This document shows, piece after piece, positions 17,766-25,448 of a stretch of DNA of 64,000 nt; positions within the stretch are counted from its first letter, which is position 1, and each line of letters starts with the position of its first letter. Under the pieces are notes generated by a model. The model saw only the letters and a list, made by a program, of their open reading frames with translations. It searched no databases and was not told where the DNA came from. The stretch is taken from NCBI GenBank assembly GCA_040222875.1, contig JAVKCG010000008.1, positions 248,001-312,000 of the forward strand. The letters are read 5' to 3'. Source of the stretch: JAJCYL01 sp040222875 (GTDB lineage Bacteria; Bacteroidota; Bacteroidia; Cytophagales; Cyclobacteriaceae). The translations under genes were made by a program, and so were the position numbers.

Positions 17766-18152
17766 ATGGAATCAAGAAAACATAATATGTTGCCTCAAAA
17801 CTTAACCAAAGATATTGTCACCCGGCTTAAAAGCATCAAGGGACAAATTGACGGCCTGATCAAAATGCTCGATGAAGACCAGGACCCCGAAAAAATCCTG
17901 GTGCAATTCAAGGCTTCCAGAAAGGGTCTGGACAAAGCCCATTACCGGCTGTTGGATGAAGTTTACCGCAAGGCCCTGGCCATGAAAATTGTGGAGACGG
18001 TGGAAGCCTGCCCGGGCAATTGCGGTAACGAGGATAAGATAGAGTTTATCCGAAAGCAGTTTCCTCAAATTGGCCTTGATGATCTCACCGAAAAAATGAG
18101 GGAAATCGCTCGAATGAAGGAGCGCCTGGATGAACTCAACGGATCAAAATAA
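17766..18152 (+). CDS. CsoR/DUF156-family metal-sensitive regulator, atypical ligand set
   Basis: A 128-residue all-helical protein matching the CsoR/RcnR/FrmR core (RLKSIKGQIDGLIKMLDEDQD, then ILVQFKASRKGLDKAHYRLLDE). In CsoR the thiolate-His ligands are Cys36, His61 and Cys65; by alignment to memory these positions here appear to be Pro (DQDPEKIL), Val and Ala. Instead there is a CPGNCGN pair about residue 80 and a long charged C-terminal helix. It could sense metal through the CxxxC pair or another signal. It lies inside the operon rather than first, with an in-frame upstream spacing of 18 bp. Confidence 0.8.
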   Translation: MESRKHNMLPQNLTKDIVTRLKSIKGQIDGLIKMLDEDQDPEKILVQFKASRKGLDKAHYRLLDEVYRKALAMKIVETVEACPGNCGNEDKIEFIRKQFPQIGLDDLTEKMREIARMKERLDELNGSK

Positions 18153-18180
18153 AAATTTCCTTTTTTTCCTTGTTTACCAC

Positions 18181-18198
18181 CCTACCCCCCGCCGTAGG
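18181..18198. promoter_or_regulatory. GC-rich inverted repeat, candidate CsoR-type operator
   Basis: CCTAC-CCCCCGCC-GTAGG lies in an AT-rich intergenic gap between the CsoR-like gene and the thioredoxin-like gene. CsoR/DUF156 operators are typically a G/C run flanked by inverted TA-containing arms, so this is a plausible internal operator; no binding evidence. Confidence 0.4.
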
Positions 18199-18226
18199 TT
18201 TGTTTCATCAATAATTTATTACTCAA

Positions 18227-18508
18227 ATGAATAAGATTATGAAACGTACAGTAGAAATTTTTACGGCAGGCTGCCGGGTATGCGATCCGGTAGTAAAGTT
18301 AGTCAAGGAAACGGCTTGTGACGATTGTGAGATTACAGTTTACGATTTAATCAAACAATGTGAAGAAAAAATATGCTTGGAAAAAGTGAAGACTTATGGG
18401 GTTAAAAATGTGCCATCCATCGCAGTGAACGGCAAACTGCTTGATTGCTGCACAAATGAAATCACCCAAACCGATTTAGTAAACGCAGGAATAGGTCAGC
18501 CGATATGA
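18227..18508 (+). CDS. Thioredoxin/glutaredoxin-like small protein
   Basis: A 93-residue thioredoxin-fold protein. The active-site pair is CRVC (about residue 16-19, after VEIFTAG), a second pair CDDC follows, and the cis-proline strand is VKNVPSIAVNG. A Cys pair (DCC) follows the last strand. Its companions suggest a role in thiol exchange or metal handling rather than general redox. The Met four codons in (MKRTVEIF) is an alternative start. It overlaps the next gene by 4 bp. Confidence 0.85.
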   Translation: MNKIMKRTVEIFTAGCRVCDPVVKLVKETACDDCEITVYDLIKQCEEKICLEKVKTYGVKNVPSIAVNGKLLDCCTNEITQTDLVNAGIGQPI

Positions 18509-18849
18509 GCCGAGCCTATGTAGAAAATGTAGCAGCGGCGGGGACTTCTTTTCTTACTATCGTAGCTCCGAAGTTTTGTTGCTGGACTTCAGCTATGGCC
18601 GCATTAAGTAACGGCGCCAGTTACCTGGCCTGGGTACATCCCATGCGGCCATACCTGTTCGCCATTTCTTTTGTATTGGTCGGGTACAGCTTCTATAAAG
18701 CCTACCATCCAACAAATAGTAAAACGAAGCGGACCGATGATCAATGCCAGGCATGCCAGAAAAAGGAAACCCATTTCCTGCATACCAAAGGGTTTACATG
18801 GATGGTGGCCCTTTCCGTTGTTCTGATGTTTCTTATAAACTACCTGTAA
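18505..18849 (+). CDS. Second MerT-like mercury transport membrane protein
   Basis: A 114-residue protein with three hydrophobic helices. The first carries paired Cys (PKFCCWTSAMAAL) as in MerT, followed by the family-like WVHPMRPYLFAISFVLVGYSFYKAY segment, then a CQACQK loop and a last helix. It lacks the fused HMA domain of the first MerT copy. The HMA protein encoded two genes later may act as its periplasmic partner. It overlaps both neighbours, so translation is coupled. Confidence 0.75.
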   Translation: MSRAYVENVAAAGTSFLTIVAPKFCCWTSAMAALSNGASYLAWVHPMRPYLFAISFVLVGYSFYKAYHPTNSKTKRTDDQCQACQKKETHFLHTKGFTWMVALSVVLMFLINYL

Positions 18850-19646
18850 TGATGAAGATAAAGCATTTATGCTGGTTGATTGTTGGGATAGTGGCTCTGC
18901 TTTTCACCAATCAGGGATTTGCCCAAGGGCCGCCCATTTTTACCGATACCCCCATCATGCTGGGTTTGGAAGGGCGCGGGATTAGAACTTTTGGCAGATA
19001 TATTAGCCGAGAAAATGTTAAAGTGTACGTACAGCCTATAGCCATACCCTACAACATCAATGCAAAATGGCAGATAGGAGCGATACTGCCTTACAGGAGA
19101 CTTAACCCTGAATCTGATGGTGCGAGTACCAATTCCGGATTTGGCGATTTGAACGTCTTTACCAAATACCAACTTTTTCAAAAAGACAGGAAAGGCAAGA
19201 CCTTCAGGGGATTGATCAAACTTTCAGAAACCTTTCCCACCGGCAATGATTCTGAAACACCAGCAGTAGGATCAGGCGTGAATACCACAGGTATTGGGTT
19301 TGTCACCGGCTATGTGACCATCAAATACGGGTTTTATGGAGAAATTGGCTACAACATTGTTTCTGATGGTTCTCCAAATATCCTGGCCTACAATTTTGCT
19401 TTTAGCTATCCCCTGCTTCCACAAAAATATCCGCCGTTTCAGCTCAACTTATCTGTTGATTTGAATGGCAATGCAACCCCCGAAGTCGATCAGAACATCT
19501 TGTTTTTCTCACCGGGGCTACAATTGATCACGGGTAAGCGATTCTTACTGGAAACCGGAGTGCAATTGCCATTGACCCAATCAGGCTATGGCAGCAACAA
19601 GTTTAATTACACTTATACCCTGGGAACACGAATCTTAATATTTTAA
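18849..19646 (+). CDS. Outer-membrane beta-barrel transporter-like protein
   Basis: A 265-residue protein with an N-terminal signal peptide (HLCWLIVGIVALLFTNQGFAQ) and a body of alternating amphipathic strands (KWQIGAILPYRRL, FGDLNVFTKYQLF, GFVTGYVTIKYGFYGEIGYNIV) ending in an aromatic-rich strand (YTYTLGTRILIF). It resembles the MetA-pathway-of-phenol-degradation/transporter barrel family. Start at 18849 overlaps the upstream TAA by one base (the next codon is also ATG). It probably supplies an outer-membrane path for the operon; the substrate is inferred only from context. Confidence 0.75.
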   Translation: MMKIKHLCWLIVGIVALLFTNQGFAQGPPIFTDTPIMLGLEGRGIRTFGRYISRENVKVYVQPIAIPYNINAKWQIGAILPYRRLNPESDGASTNSGFGDLNVFTKYQLFQKDRKGKTFRGLIKLSETFPTGNDSETPAVGSGVNTTGIGFVTGYVTIKYGFYGEIGYNIVSDGSPNILAYNFAFSYPLLPQKYPPFQLNLSVDLNGNATPEVDQNILFFSPGLQLITGKRFLLETGVQLPLTQSGYGSNKFNYTYTLGTRILIF

Positions 19647-19657
19647 ACAAAGTATCA

Positions 19658-19975
19658 ATGAAACAGATATCAATCATTATAGTGGCGCTGATTAGTTTAG
19701 TTGGCATAAGCTACGCGCAAGAGCAAAACACAACACTTAAGGGCAAGATCAAAGTACAGGTTGATGGCCTTTCATGTCCATTTTGCGCCTATGGTTTGGA
19801 AAAAAAATTAAAGACAATGGAGGGGGTGGCCGAAATTAAAATTGATGTGGAAAATGCTTTTGCCCTGTTAACCATAGAAGAAGGGAAAACGGTCACCGAA
19901 GCTGCCATTCGTGAAAATGTGAAGAAGGCAGGATTTACCTCACGTGAAATAACCGAGGTGACAGACGATGAATAA
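19658..19975 (+). CDS. Periplasmic heavy-metal-associated (MerP-like) protein
   Basis: A 105-residue protein with a signal peptide (SIIIVALISLVGISYAQ) and one HMA fold. The metal-binding pair is GLSCPFCAYG (CxxC), followed by LEKKLKTMEGVAEIKID. The Pro between the cysteines and the FCAYG form are common in Bacteroidota MerP-like proteins. It likely delivers metal to the MerT-like membrane protein of the same operon. It overlaps the next gene by 8 bp. Confidence 0.87.
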   Translation: MKQISIIIVALISLVGISYAQEQNTTLKGKIKVQVDGLSCPFCAYGLEKKLKTMEGVAEIKIDVENAFALLTIEEGKTVTEAAIRENVKKAGFTSREITEVTDDE

Positions 19976-20771
19976 AGGAACTATACTACTACTGTCTGTA
20001 TTGCTCCTTTCCTGCCAGTCGGAAAAGAATTGGAGCTTCAGCCATAAAATTGCCCTGCCTGAAACCGCACGGCCCTTGGGAATGGCAATGGGTGAAGGTG
20101 ATCTATGGATCTCCGATCCGGAGAACGATAAAATTCTACGAATTGACCAAGGCGGCGACGTCCTGGAAGAGATCACTGAAGTTTACCGCCCCATGCATAT
20201 TGATCGGTCAGATGACAAATTGTTTATCCCCAATTTCTACAATGATGCCATATCTGTCTATCAAAATGAAAACATTAGACCATTGCCAGTTGATGCGGTT
20301 TTCGATGCGCCTGCTTCGGTATCGGTTCTCGATGATCTGATAGCCTTCGCAGATTTTTATAATCACCGAACTTTCCTTCTTAGGAATGGAACGATTTTTC
20401 AGATCAGCCAGGAAGGACGTACCGATGGTTTATTGTATTATCCAACCGATGTGAAGCTTTATAAAGATAAACTTGTGGTAGCGGATGCCTATAATAATCG
20501 AATTCAGGTGTTTGACCAGCAGGGCAATTTTATTAAAGTGATCGGCTGGCAGGAGAACATTCGGGTGGCTACAGGTGTAGATGTTTTTGACGATAAAATT
20601 TTTGTTACCGACTATTATGGGGGCCGAGTATTAGTCTATGATTTTGAAGGGGTATTGCTGGATATATTCGAAGGCCAATTTAATAAACCAACTGATGTGC
20701 TGGTAACATCGGATAAATTCTATGTGGCGAACTATGGGGAAAATTCAGTTTCGGTTTATACGCTTGATTAA
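19968..20771 (+). CDS. NHL-repeat/six-bladed beta-propeller lipoprotein
   Basis: A 267-residue protein with a lipoprotein signal (ILLLSVLLLSCQSEK; Cys at about 17). The body has repeated beta-propeller blades of about 40 residues: GDLWISDPENDKILRID, DKLVVADAYNNRIQVFDQQG, DKIFVTDYYGGRVLVYDFEG and DKFYVANYGENSVSVY. Such propellers bind ligands or partners; none is identified. As the last gene of the mercury-type operon it may be a periplasmic scaffold or binding protein, which is inference from position. Confidence 0.85.
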   Translation: MNKGTILLLSVLLLSCQSEKNWSFSHKIALPETARPLGMAMGEGDLWISDPENDKILRIDQGGDVLEEITEVYRPMHIDRSDDKLFIPNFYNDAISVYQNENIRPLPVDAVFDAPASVSVLDDLIAFADFYNHRTFLLRNGTIFQISQEGRTDGLLYYPTDVKLYKDKLVVADAYNNRIQVFDQQGNFIKVIGWQENIRVATGVDVFDDKIFVTDYYGGRVLVYDFEGVLLDIFEGQFNKPTDVLVTSDKFYVANYGENSVSVYTLD

Positions 20772-21062
20772 TCCCTATTCTATCACCGCCATTGATATTC
20801 AAGTCGTCCTTGAGAAATAAGATATTCTTCTACCGCCTTGAATCGAAAAAATTGAAGCAAAAAAGATAACTATGTTTAGTAGTAACACATCGAATATCCC
20901 ACTGACTTAAATGTCTTATAAGTAACGTATGGTTCCGTTTAAGTCTGCCACTTTAGCCAAAGTATTGGTAATTGTTCCGAATTTCAAGATAATCTTGTGT
21001 AGTAAGTTCAGTTTGTTGTCATCCATCTCAGAGTCCACTTCGAGCATATGAATGATTAATAT
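20772..21062. other. Convergent intergenic region with one doubtful 43-codon ORF
   Basis: This gap separates the mercury-type operon from the convergent acr3. A minus-strand ORF at 20916-21047 encodes 43 residues (MLEVDSEMDDNKLNLLHK...) with no recognised relatives; it could be a small gene, a remnant or chance. No clear terminator with a T-run was seen. Confidence 0.3.
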
Positions 21063-22106
21063 TTAATCCACAATATTAGCGGGATAATACTTTTTCTTAA
21101 GCCAAAAGGCTACCCGAACCAATAGAATCAAGGCTGGGACTTCGACCAGTGGGCCAACTACACCTGCGAAGGCCTGCCCGGAGTTTAAGCCGAAAACCGA
21201 GATTGCTACGGCTATGGCCAATTCAAAATTGTTACCTGCTGCTGTAAAAGATATTGAAGCGTTCTTCTCGTATTCTGCCCCCATAGCTTTGCTGAAGAAA
21301 AAGCCTATCAGAAACATTAGGGAAAAATAAATTAATAGCGGAATTGCAATTCTGACAACATCCAATGGAATTTCAACGATTAGCTCTCCTTTCAATGAAA
21401 ACATTACTACTATGGTGAAGAGTAATGCAATTAGTGTCATGGGTGAAACCGCAGGAATGAATTTTGTTGTGTACCATTTTTCACTATAGCGCTTCACTAA
21501 AATGACTCTGCTCAATAGTCCTGCAAGGAATGGGATGCCCAGATAAATTGCCACACTTTCGGCTATCGTTAAAATTGATATATCAACAATAGCTCCTTCA
21601 AAGCCAAATAAGGGAGGCAGTTTGGTAATGAATAGCCATGCATAAAAGCTATAGGCAAATACTTGAAAGATACTGTTGAGCGCTACCAAGCCTGCTCCAT
21701 ATTCGCTGCTTCCCTCAGCTAAGTCATTCCAAACCAATACCATGGCAATACACCTTGCCAAACCTATTAATATTAATCCAACCATGTATTCCGGATAACC
21801 CTGGAGGAATATTAAGGCTAATACAAACATTAATACCGGACCAATCACCCAATTCAATATCAAAGAGATCGAGAGGATTTTTACGTTTCTGAATACTTGT
21901 GGTAATAGCTTATAATTCACTTTCGCCAATGGCGGATACATCATCAGAATTAAACCTATGGCAATTGGGATGTTTGTACTTCCACTGGTAAAGGAATCGA
22001 TTAGTGATGAGCTTGAAGGAAAAAAATAACCAAGCCCAACTCCTATGCCCATTGCCAGGAATATCCAAAGTGTGAGATATTGGTCTAAAAAACCGAGTTT
22101 CTTCAT
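21063..22106 (-). CDS. acr3: Arsenite efflux transporter, ACR3 family
   Basis: A 347-residue transporter with about ten hydrophobic helices. Characteristic segments are LILMMYPPLAKVNY, the conserved helix IGLARCIAMVLVWNDLAEG with the essential Cys, and FTAAGNNFELAIAVAISVFG. ACR3 proteins export As(III). It ends the minus-strand arsenic set and lies 29 bp after a small ORF. The upstream promoter region carries ArsR-like operator boxes. Confidence 0.95.
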   Translation of the reverse strand: MKKLGFLDQYLTLWIFLAMGIGVGLGYFFPSSSSLIDSFTSGSTNIPIAIGLILMMYPPLAKVNYKLLPQVFRNVKILSISLILNWVIGPVLMFVLALIFLQGYPEYMVGLILIGLARCIAMVLVWNDLAEGSSEYGAGLVALNSIFQVFAYSFYAWLFITKLPPLFGFEGAIVDISILTIAESVAIYLGIPFLAGLLSRVILVKRYSEKWYTTKFIPAVSPMTLIALLFTIVVMFSLKGELIVEIPLDVVRIAIPLLIYFSLMFLIGFFFSKAMGAEYEKNASISFTAAGNNFELAIAVAISVFGLNSGQAFAGVVGPLVEVPALILLVRVAFWLKKKYYPANIVD

Positions 22107-22135
22107 TTTAGTAATTGTTTAGCTAAGTATATATT

Positions 22136-22333
22136 TTAGATTTTAAACATGTTTAGTACGATCAATTTCTCATCTTTTCCCAAAGATGTCTGCTTCTTCT
22201 CAGCCCATTTCAATACCTCACTTACTACAGGATCAGCTGAATAACTGTATGGCGGACTCTTAATGTCAATCACTTCCGAATTGTGGGAATGATCGCCATT
22301 GTACTGGACTACATAACTTATAAAAGTTTTCAT
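22136..22333 (-). CDS. Small hypothetical protein in the arsenic cluster
   Basis: A 65-residue soluble protein beginning MKTFISYVVQYNGDHSHNSEV, with no domain I can name and no cysteines. It starts downstream of an ArsR-like box and ends 29 bp before acr3, which suggests co-expression with arsenite efflux. Its full-length reading frame and context argue for a real gene. Confidence 0.55.
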   Translation of the reverse strand: MKTFISYVVQYNGDHSHNSEVIDIKSPPYSYSADPVVSEVLKWAEKKQTSLGKDEKLIVLNMFKI

Positions 22334-22350
22334 GATCTTGAGATTTTAAT

Positions 22351-22374
22351 AATCGTAATATAGCTATGTAACGA
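22351..22374. promoter_or_regulatory. ArsR-type operator candidate upstream of acr3 unit
   Basis: AATCGTAATATA-GC-TATGTAACGAT is an imperfect inverted repeat. Its left arm equals the core of the boxes upstream of arsM and arsR read in the opposite direction (ATATTACGATT). It lies 18 bp before the ATG of the small ORF that precedes acr3. Confidence 0.55.
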
Positions 22375-22375
22375 T

Positions 22376-22407
22376 ATTACAAATCTGATCCCGATCAGAT
22401 TTGTAAT
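22376..22407. repeat. Perfect 15-bp palindrome between arsC-like gene and acr3 unit
   Basis: The left arm ATTACAAATCTGATC and right arm GATCAGATTTGTAAT are exact inverted copies around a 2-base centre. There is no adjacent T-run on either strand. It may be a terminator of the upstream arsenic genes, a regulatory site or both; it abuts the ArsR-like box. Confidence 0.7.
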
Positions 22408-22431
22408 TGATATAATTCATTTATAAGCTTT

Positions 22432-23073
22432 CTAAGTGGCTTTTACTGTAGTTTCAAACATTGAAAACACATAGAACATTTCTGTTGCAATCTGCTTTGA
22501 TCGCTCATTATATTCTATTCTTTCCCTCGGTGTTCCGTCGTACTCTTTCGGATCTTCATAGTTAAGCGAAATTCTTGCTTCAACTCCCGGTATATAAGGA
22601 CAGTTTTCATCAGCATGAGAACAAGTCATTATGGCGGAGAATTTTGAGGTTGGGTTAATGGGATCATCATAAAGTTTCGAGAAAGCACTGATTGGTTCAG
22701 CGTCCTGAGAGTGAAAAATGGAGTAGATCGGATTCCTTTTACCTTTTTTAGTGACCATAAAACCCGCCCCCTTAATTGTTTCCACAGCCCTTTCATTAAA
22801 AGAGGCTACTTCAACTCCACCCGAATGGCATTTCACCTCAATGCCATAATAATCAGCAGCCGTTTGCGCCCAAATTTGAGCAAATTGACTTCTCCTGGAA
22901 TTATGGGTGCATATAAAATTGAGTTTTACATCTTTTTCATCATCAAGCTTTTGCCTGATATATTGAATGAGCACCTGAAGCAGGTCTTTTCGCTCCCCGG
23001 AGATTGAATCAATTGGTAAGGATTTGACTGTTGCTGCCAGCTTAGGAAAGAACGTCAGTTTATTTTGTTTCAT
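22432..23073 (-). CDS. Arsenate reductase/low-molecular-weight tyrosine-phosphatase-like protein
   Basis: A 213-residue enzyme of the LMW phosphatase-fold ArsC group common in Bacteroidota. The phosphate/arsenate loop is FICTHNSRRSQ (CxxNSxRS, nucleophile Cys about residue 60), and the C-terminal part has MTCSHADENCPYIPGVE with further cysteines for resolving the arsenic-enzyme intermediate. A longer in-frame start exists at 23268 but would overlap arsM by nearly 200 bp; the ATG at 23073 lies 4 bp after the arsM stop and is preferred. It reduces arsenate to arsenite for efflux by Acr3 or methylation by ArsM. Confidence 0.88.
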   Translation of the reverse strand: MKQNKLTFFPKLAATVKSLPIDSISGERKDLLQVLIQYIRQKLDDEKDVKLNFICTHNSRRSQFAQIWAQTAADYYGIEVKCHSGGVEVASFNERAVETIKGAGFMVTKKGKRNPIYSIFHSQDAEPISAFSKLYDDPINPTSKFSAIMTCSHADENCPYIPGVEARISLNYEDPKEYDGTPRERIEYNERSKQIATEMFYVFSMFETTVKAT

Positions 23074-23077
23074 AATT

Positions 23078-23962
23078 TTAACAGCAATCGGAACCGGGTT
23101 CGCAGCTATTTGACTGTAATTCTGAGAGTTTAACCTTTGGTTTTTCGAGTTTTTGACCTGGTTTTTCAGCATATACTGAAATACTGAAAATGCCGGTCTC
23201 GCCTTTACTGAATTGAATGATTTCAGATTCAGATAAGTATTTGGAAAGTATGTCTTCCGGGATGGCAATCACCTTTTCCTTTTGGATTTGAATGCGCTCA
23301 AATCCTGCCTGTTTAATGTGGTTTAGGTAATCTACTTTCTGAATGGCACCTGCTACACAACCTGCATACATTTCGGCATCTTTCTTCAATGCATCAGGCA
23401 GTTGCCCTACTAAGACTATATCTGAAATACTAAAATGCCCACCTGGCTTTAGTACCCGATAAATCTCCCTGATCACTTTCTCCTTGTCAGGCACCAGGTT
23501 CAGCACACAATTGCTAACTACTACATCCGCCATTTCATCGGTTACAGGCATATCGTCTATGTCGCCCTCTCTAAATTCAACATTATTGAATCCCAATTTC
23601 TCAGCATTTACCCTGGCTTTTTTGATCATGGCAGGTGTGAAGTCAATGCCGATTACTTTTCCTTCTACCCCCGTTTCATGTCTGGCAACAAAGCAGTCAT
23701 TGCCTGCTCCTGAACCTAAGTCAATCACCATATCACCTTCGACTATTTGGGCATATTGTGTCGGCAAACCGCAGCCAAGTCCCAGGTCAGCATCCGCCTC
23801 GTACCCCTCTATGTCAGAATAGTCATCCATCATGATATTGTAAACCTCGTTAGAAGCTGTGGTTGCACCGCAGCATGAAGCGGCATTAATCGACTTGTCC
23901 TGTTCGGCAATCTGTCCATATTTTTCCTTTACAATCTCTTTTAATTCTTCAGAATTTTTCAT
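23078..23962 (-). CDS. arsM: Arsenite methyltransferase
   Basis: A 294-residue SAM-dependent methyltransferase of the ArsM family. It has the family cysteines near the N terminus (INAASCCGAT), the GCGLPTQYAQI segment, SAM motif I (VIDLGSGAGNDCFVA), and VVVSNCVLNLVPDKEKV with the arsenic-binding Cys. It ends in a cysteine-rich tail (SCEPGSDCC). It methylates As(III) to mono-, di- and trimethyl forms. An ArsR-like box lies directly upstream. Confidence 0.94.
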   Translation of the reverse strand: MKNSEELKEIVKEKYGQIAEQDKSINAASCCGATTASNEVYNIMMDDYSDIEGYEADADLGLGCGLPTQYAQIVEGDMVIDLGSGAGNDCFVARHETGVEGKVIGIDFTPAMIKKARVNAEKLGFNNVEFREGDIDDMPVTDEMADVVVSNCVLNLVPDKEKVIREIYRVLKPGGHFSISDIVLVGQLPDALKKDAEMYAGCVAGAIQKVDYLNHIKQAGFERIQIQKEKVIAIPEDILSKYLSESEIIQFSKGETGIFSISVYAEKPGQKLEKPKVKLSELQSNSCEPGSDCC

Positions 23963-23975
23963 GACATTCTATTTT

Positions 23976-23991
23976 ATTGCAATATTACGAT
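23976..23991. promoter_or_regulatory. ArsR-type operator box upstream of arsM
   Basis: The 16-base word ATTGCAATATTACGAT occurs here, 14 bp before the arsM start, and again exactly upstream of arsR. The shared placement suggests a common operator for the ArsR protein of this cluster. Confidence 0.6.
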
Positions 23992-24010
23992 TGATTGAAG
24001 TAAATTTTTT

Positions 24011-24346
24011 TTAGCAGCAATCTCCGGGAGAAGGATCTTCGTATTGATCGAACATGATATTAAAAAGTCCTTTGATTTCAGCCCATCTTACCGGATCAAT
24101 ACAATAGCTCACAGAGACTCCCTCGATTGTTCCCTTTATTATTCCACTATCTTTGAGTTCTCTCAAGTGTTGACTAATCGTTGGCTGAGCTAACCCCAAC
24201 TCCTGAACCAGGTCGCTATTAATGCAAGAGTTGGCATTAAGCAAGTGTTGAATAATGGCAACCCTGGCTGGATGAGCAATAGCTTTGGCCATCTGTGCTA
24301 AGTCATTTTGTTCTACTGTAAATAAATCTGATTTAGTGACTCCCAT
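24011..24346 (-). CDS. arsR: ArsR-family transcriptional regulator of the arsenic cluster
   Basis: A 111-residue winged-helix repressor. The helix-turn-helix is LAQPTISQHLRELKDSG. The usual ELCVCDL ligand motif is absent; the corresponding segment is NSCINSDLVQELG with one Cys, and further cysteines are YCIDP and the C-terminal GDCC, so the As(III) site probably differs from the classical ArsR. It is divergent from a Fur-family gene and upstream of arsM, with its own 16-base operator box. Confidence 0.9.
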   Translation of the reverse strand: MGVTKSDLFTVEQNDLAQMAKAIAHPARVAIIQHLLNANSCINSDLVQELGLAQPTISQHLRELKDSGIIKGTIEGVSVSYCIDPVRWAEIKGLFNIMFDQYEDPSPGDCC

Positions 24347-24360
24347 GTGCGCAATATATC

Positions 24361-24376
24361 ATTGCAATATTACGAT
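24361..24376. promoter_or_regulatory. ArsR-type operator box upstream of arsR
   Basis: An exact copy of ATTGCAATATTACGAT, the word also found before arsM, lies 14 bp upstream of the arsR ATG, the same distance as at arsM. This fits autoregulation. The divergent Fur-family promoter shares this 101-bp gap. Confidence 0.6.
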
Positions 24377-24447
24377 GAATATTTGGGCTCGGCAAACTAA
24401 TTAGATATTTAAAATACTATTTTTGAAATTTATAATTTTGAGTAGGA

Positions 24448-24849
24448 ATGCTCGAAGAAAAACTTGAACATAGAAACATCAAACCAACGGCCATGCGTTT
24501 GTTGGTACTGAGGCAACTAGTAGAAACCCATTTAGCAATAAGCCTCAAAGATCTGGAAGCGAAGTTTGAAAATGCAGACAAAGCCACATTATTTCGAACT
24601 CTCAAAACTTTTGAAGAGAAAAAGCTTATTCACAGCATTGATGACGGTACCGGATCGGTAAAATATGCACTTTGTGAAGAAGGCTGTGAATGCGAGCCAC
24701 AGGATCAGCATATTCATTTTCATTGCGTAAAGTGCGGGGAAACTTACTGTCTGACACAATCCAAGATACCGCCAACTCAGATACCATCAGGGTTCAAAGC
24801 CTCAAGCGCCAGCATAGTTTATAAAGGTACATGCCCGAATTGTGACTAA
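24448..24849 (+). CDS. Fur-family transcriptional regulator
   Basis: A 133-residue Fur/Zur-type regulator. The winged helix (NIKPTAMRLLVLRQLVE; KATLFRTLKTFEEKKLIH) is followed by the dimerisation domain with HIHFHCVKCGETYCL (histidines plus a CxxC structural zinc pair) and a C-terminal CPNC pair. It precedes the CusA-type efflux genes and probably controls them or the small DUF6660 protein in response to a divalent metal. Confidence 0.9.
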   Translation: MLEEKLEHRNIKPTAMRLLVLRQLVETHLAISLKDLEAKFENADKATLFRTLKTFEEKKLIHSIDDGTGSVKYALCEEGCECEPQDQHIHFHCVKCGETYCLTQSKIPPTQIPSGFKASSASIVYKGTCPNCD

Positions 24850-24897
24850 ACTTTGCAAACTGGTTGCATTGTTTTTTCGTTAAGCTTGCATATTGAA

Positions 24898-25209
24898 ATG
24901 AAATTAATCTCTATAATATTGGTGATTATTATCGGGGGATCTGGATTTATTCCCTGTAGTGATGCTGAAAATGACTCTTTCGGTCAGCAGGGGATTGTAA
25001 TTACTCCGGACGGAGACCATAGTGATCAGGCAGATGTTGATTTCTGCCCCCCTCTTTGTAGTTGTCACTGTTGTCATTCGCATATAACAACGCCAGGGTT
25101 CTTGTCATACGTTCCTCATATAGAACTTTGTCAGGAACTCTCTTCTTACTATTCAGACCATTTATTAAGTATTTCCCATTCTATTTGGCAACCGCCAAAA
25201 GTAGCTTAA
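24898..25209 (+). CDS. DUF6660-like small secreted cysteine/histidine protein
   Basis: A 103-residue protein with a signal peptide (LISIILVIIIGGSGFIPCSDA) and a central metal-ligand-rich stretch FCPPLCSCHCCHSH. Short proteins of this kind are commonly encoded just upstream of CusA-type pumps in Bacteroidota and are annotated DUF6660. The ATG at 24898 was chosen because the signal peptide begins there; the longer frame from 24853 has no signal sequence. A periplasmic metal-binding role is inferred. Confidence 0.72.
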   Translation: MKLISIILVIIIGGSGFIPCSDAENDSFGQQGIVITPDGDHSDQADVDFCPPLCSCHCCHSHITTPGFLSYVPHIELCQELSSYYSDHLLSISHSIWQPPKVA

Positions 25210-25448
25210 TCGGGCTTAAGGGGATCGCTATCGCTTTCAGGGAACAGTTCTCTCATTGCCCATTCTTAAGGGTTTCTAAATAACCCTAATCTTCAAATTT
25301 TTTATAGTGACAAAAAAAGGAAAGGGAAAAAACTGGACCTGCCTTAAACATTGCCACAGGTCGGTAGAGTGATCATCAGTATGATACTCATACTCCATTT
25401 GATTGCCAGGATACGGCACTATTTCTCTTTCCATATAAACTAAAAAAT

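Noticed and set aside
20916..21047. 43-codon minus-strand ORF next to acr3
   Set aside because: It is open but short, has no recognised relatives and no supporting context, so I did not list it as a gene; it is noted in the region entry.
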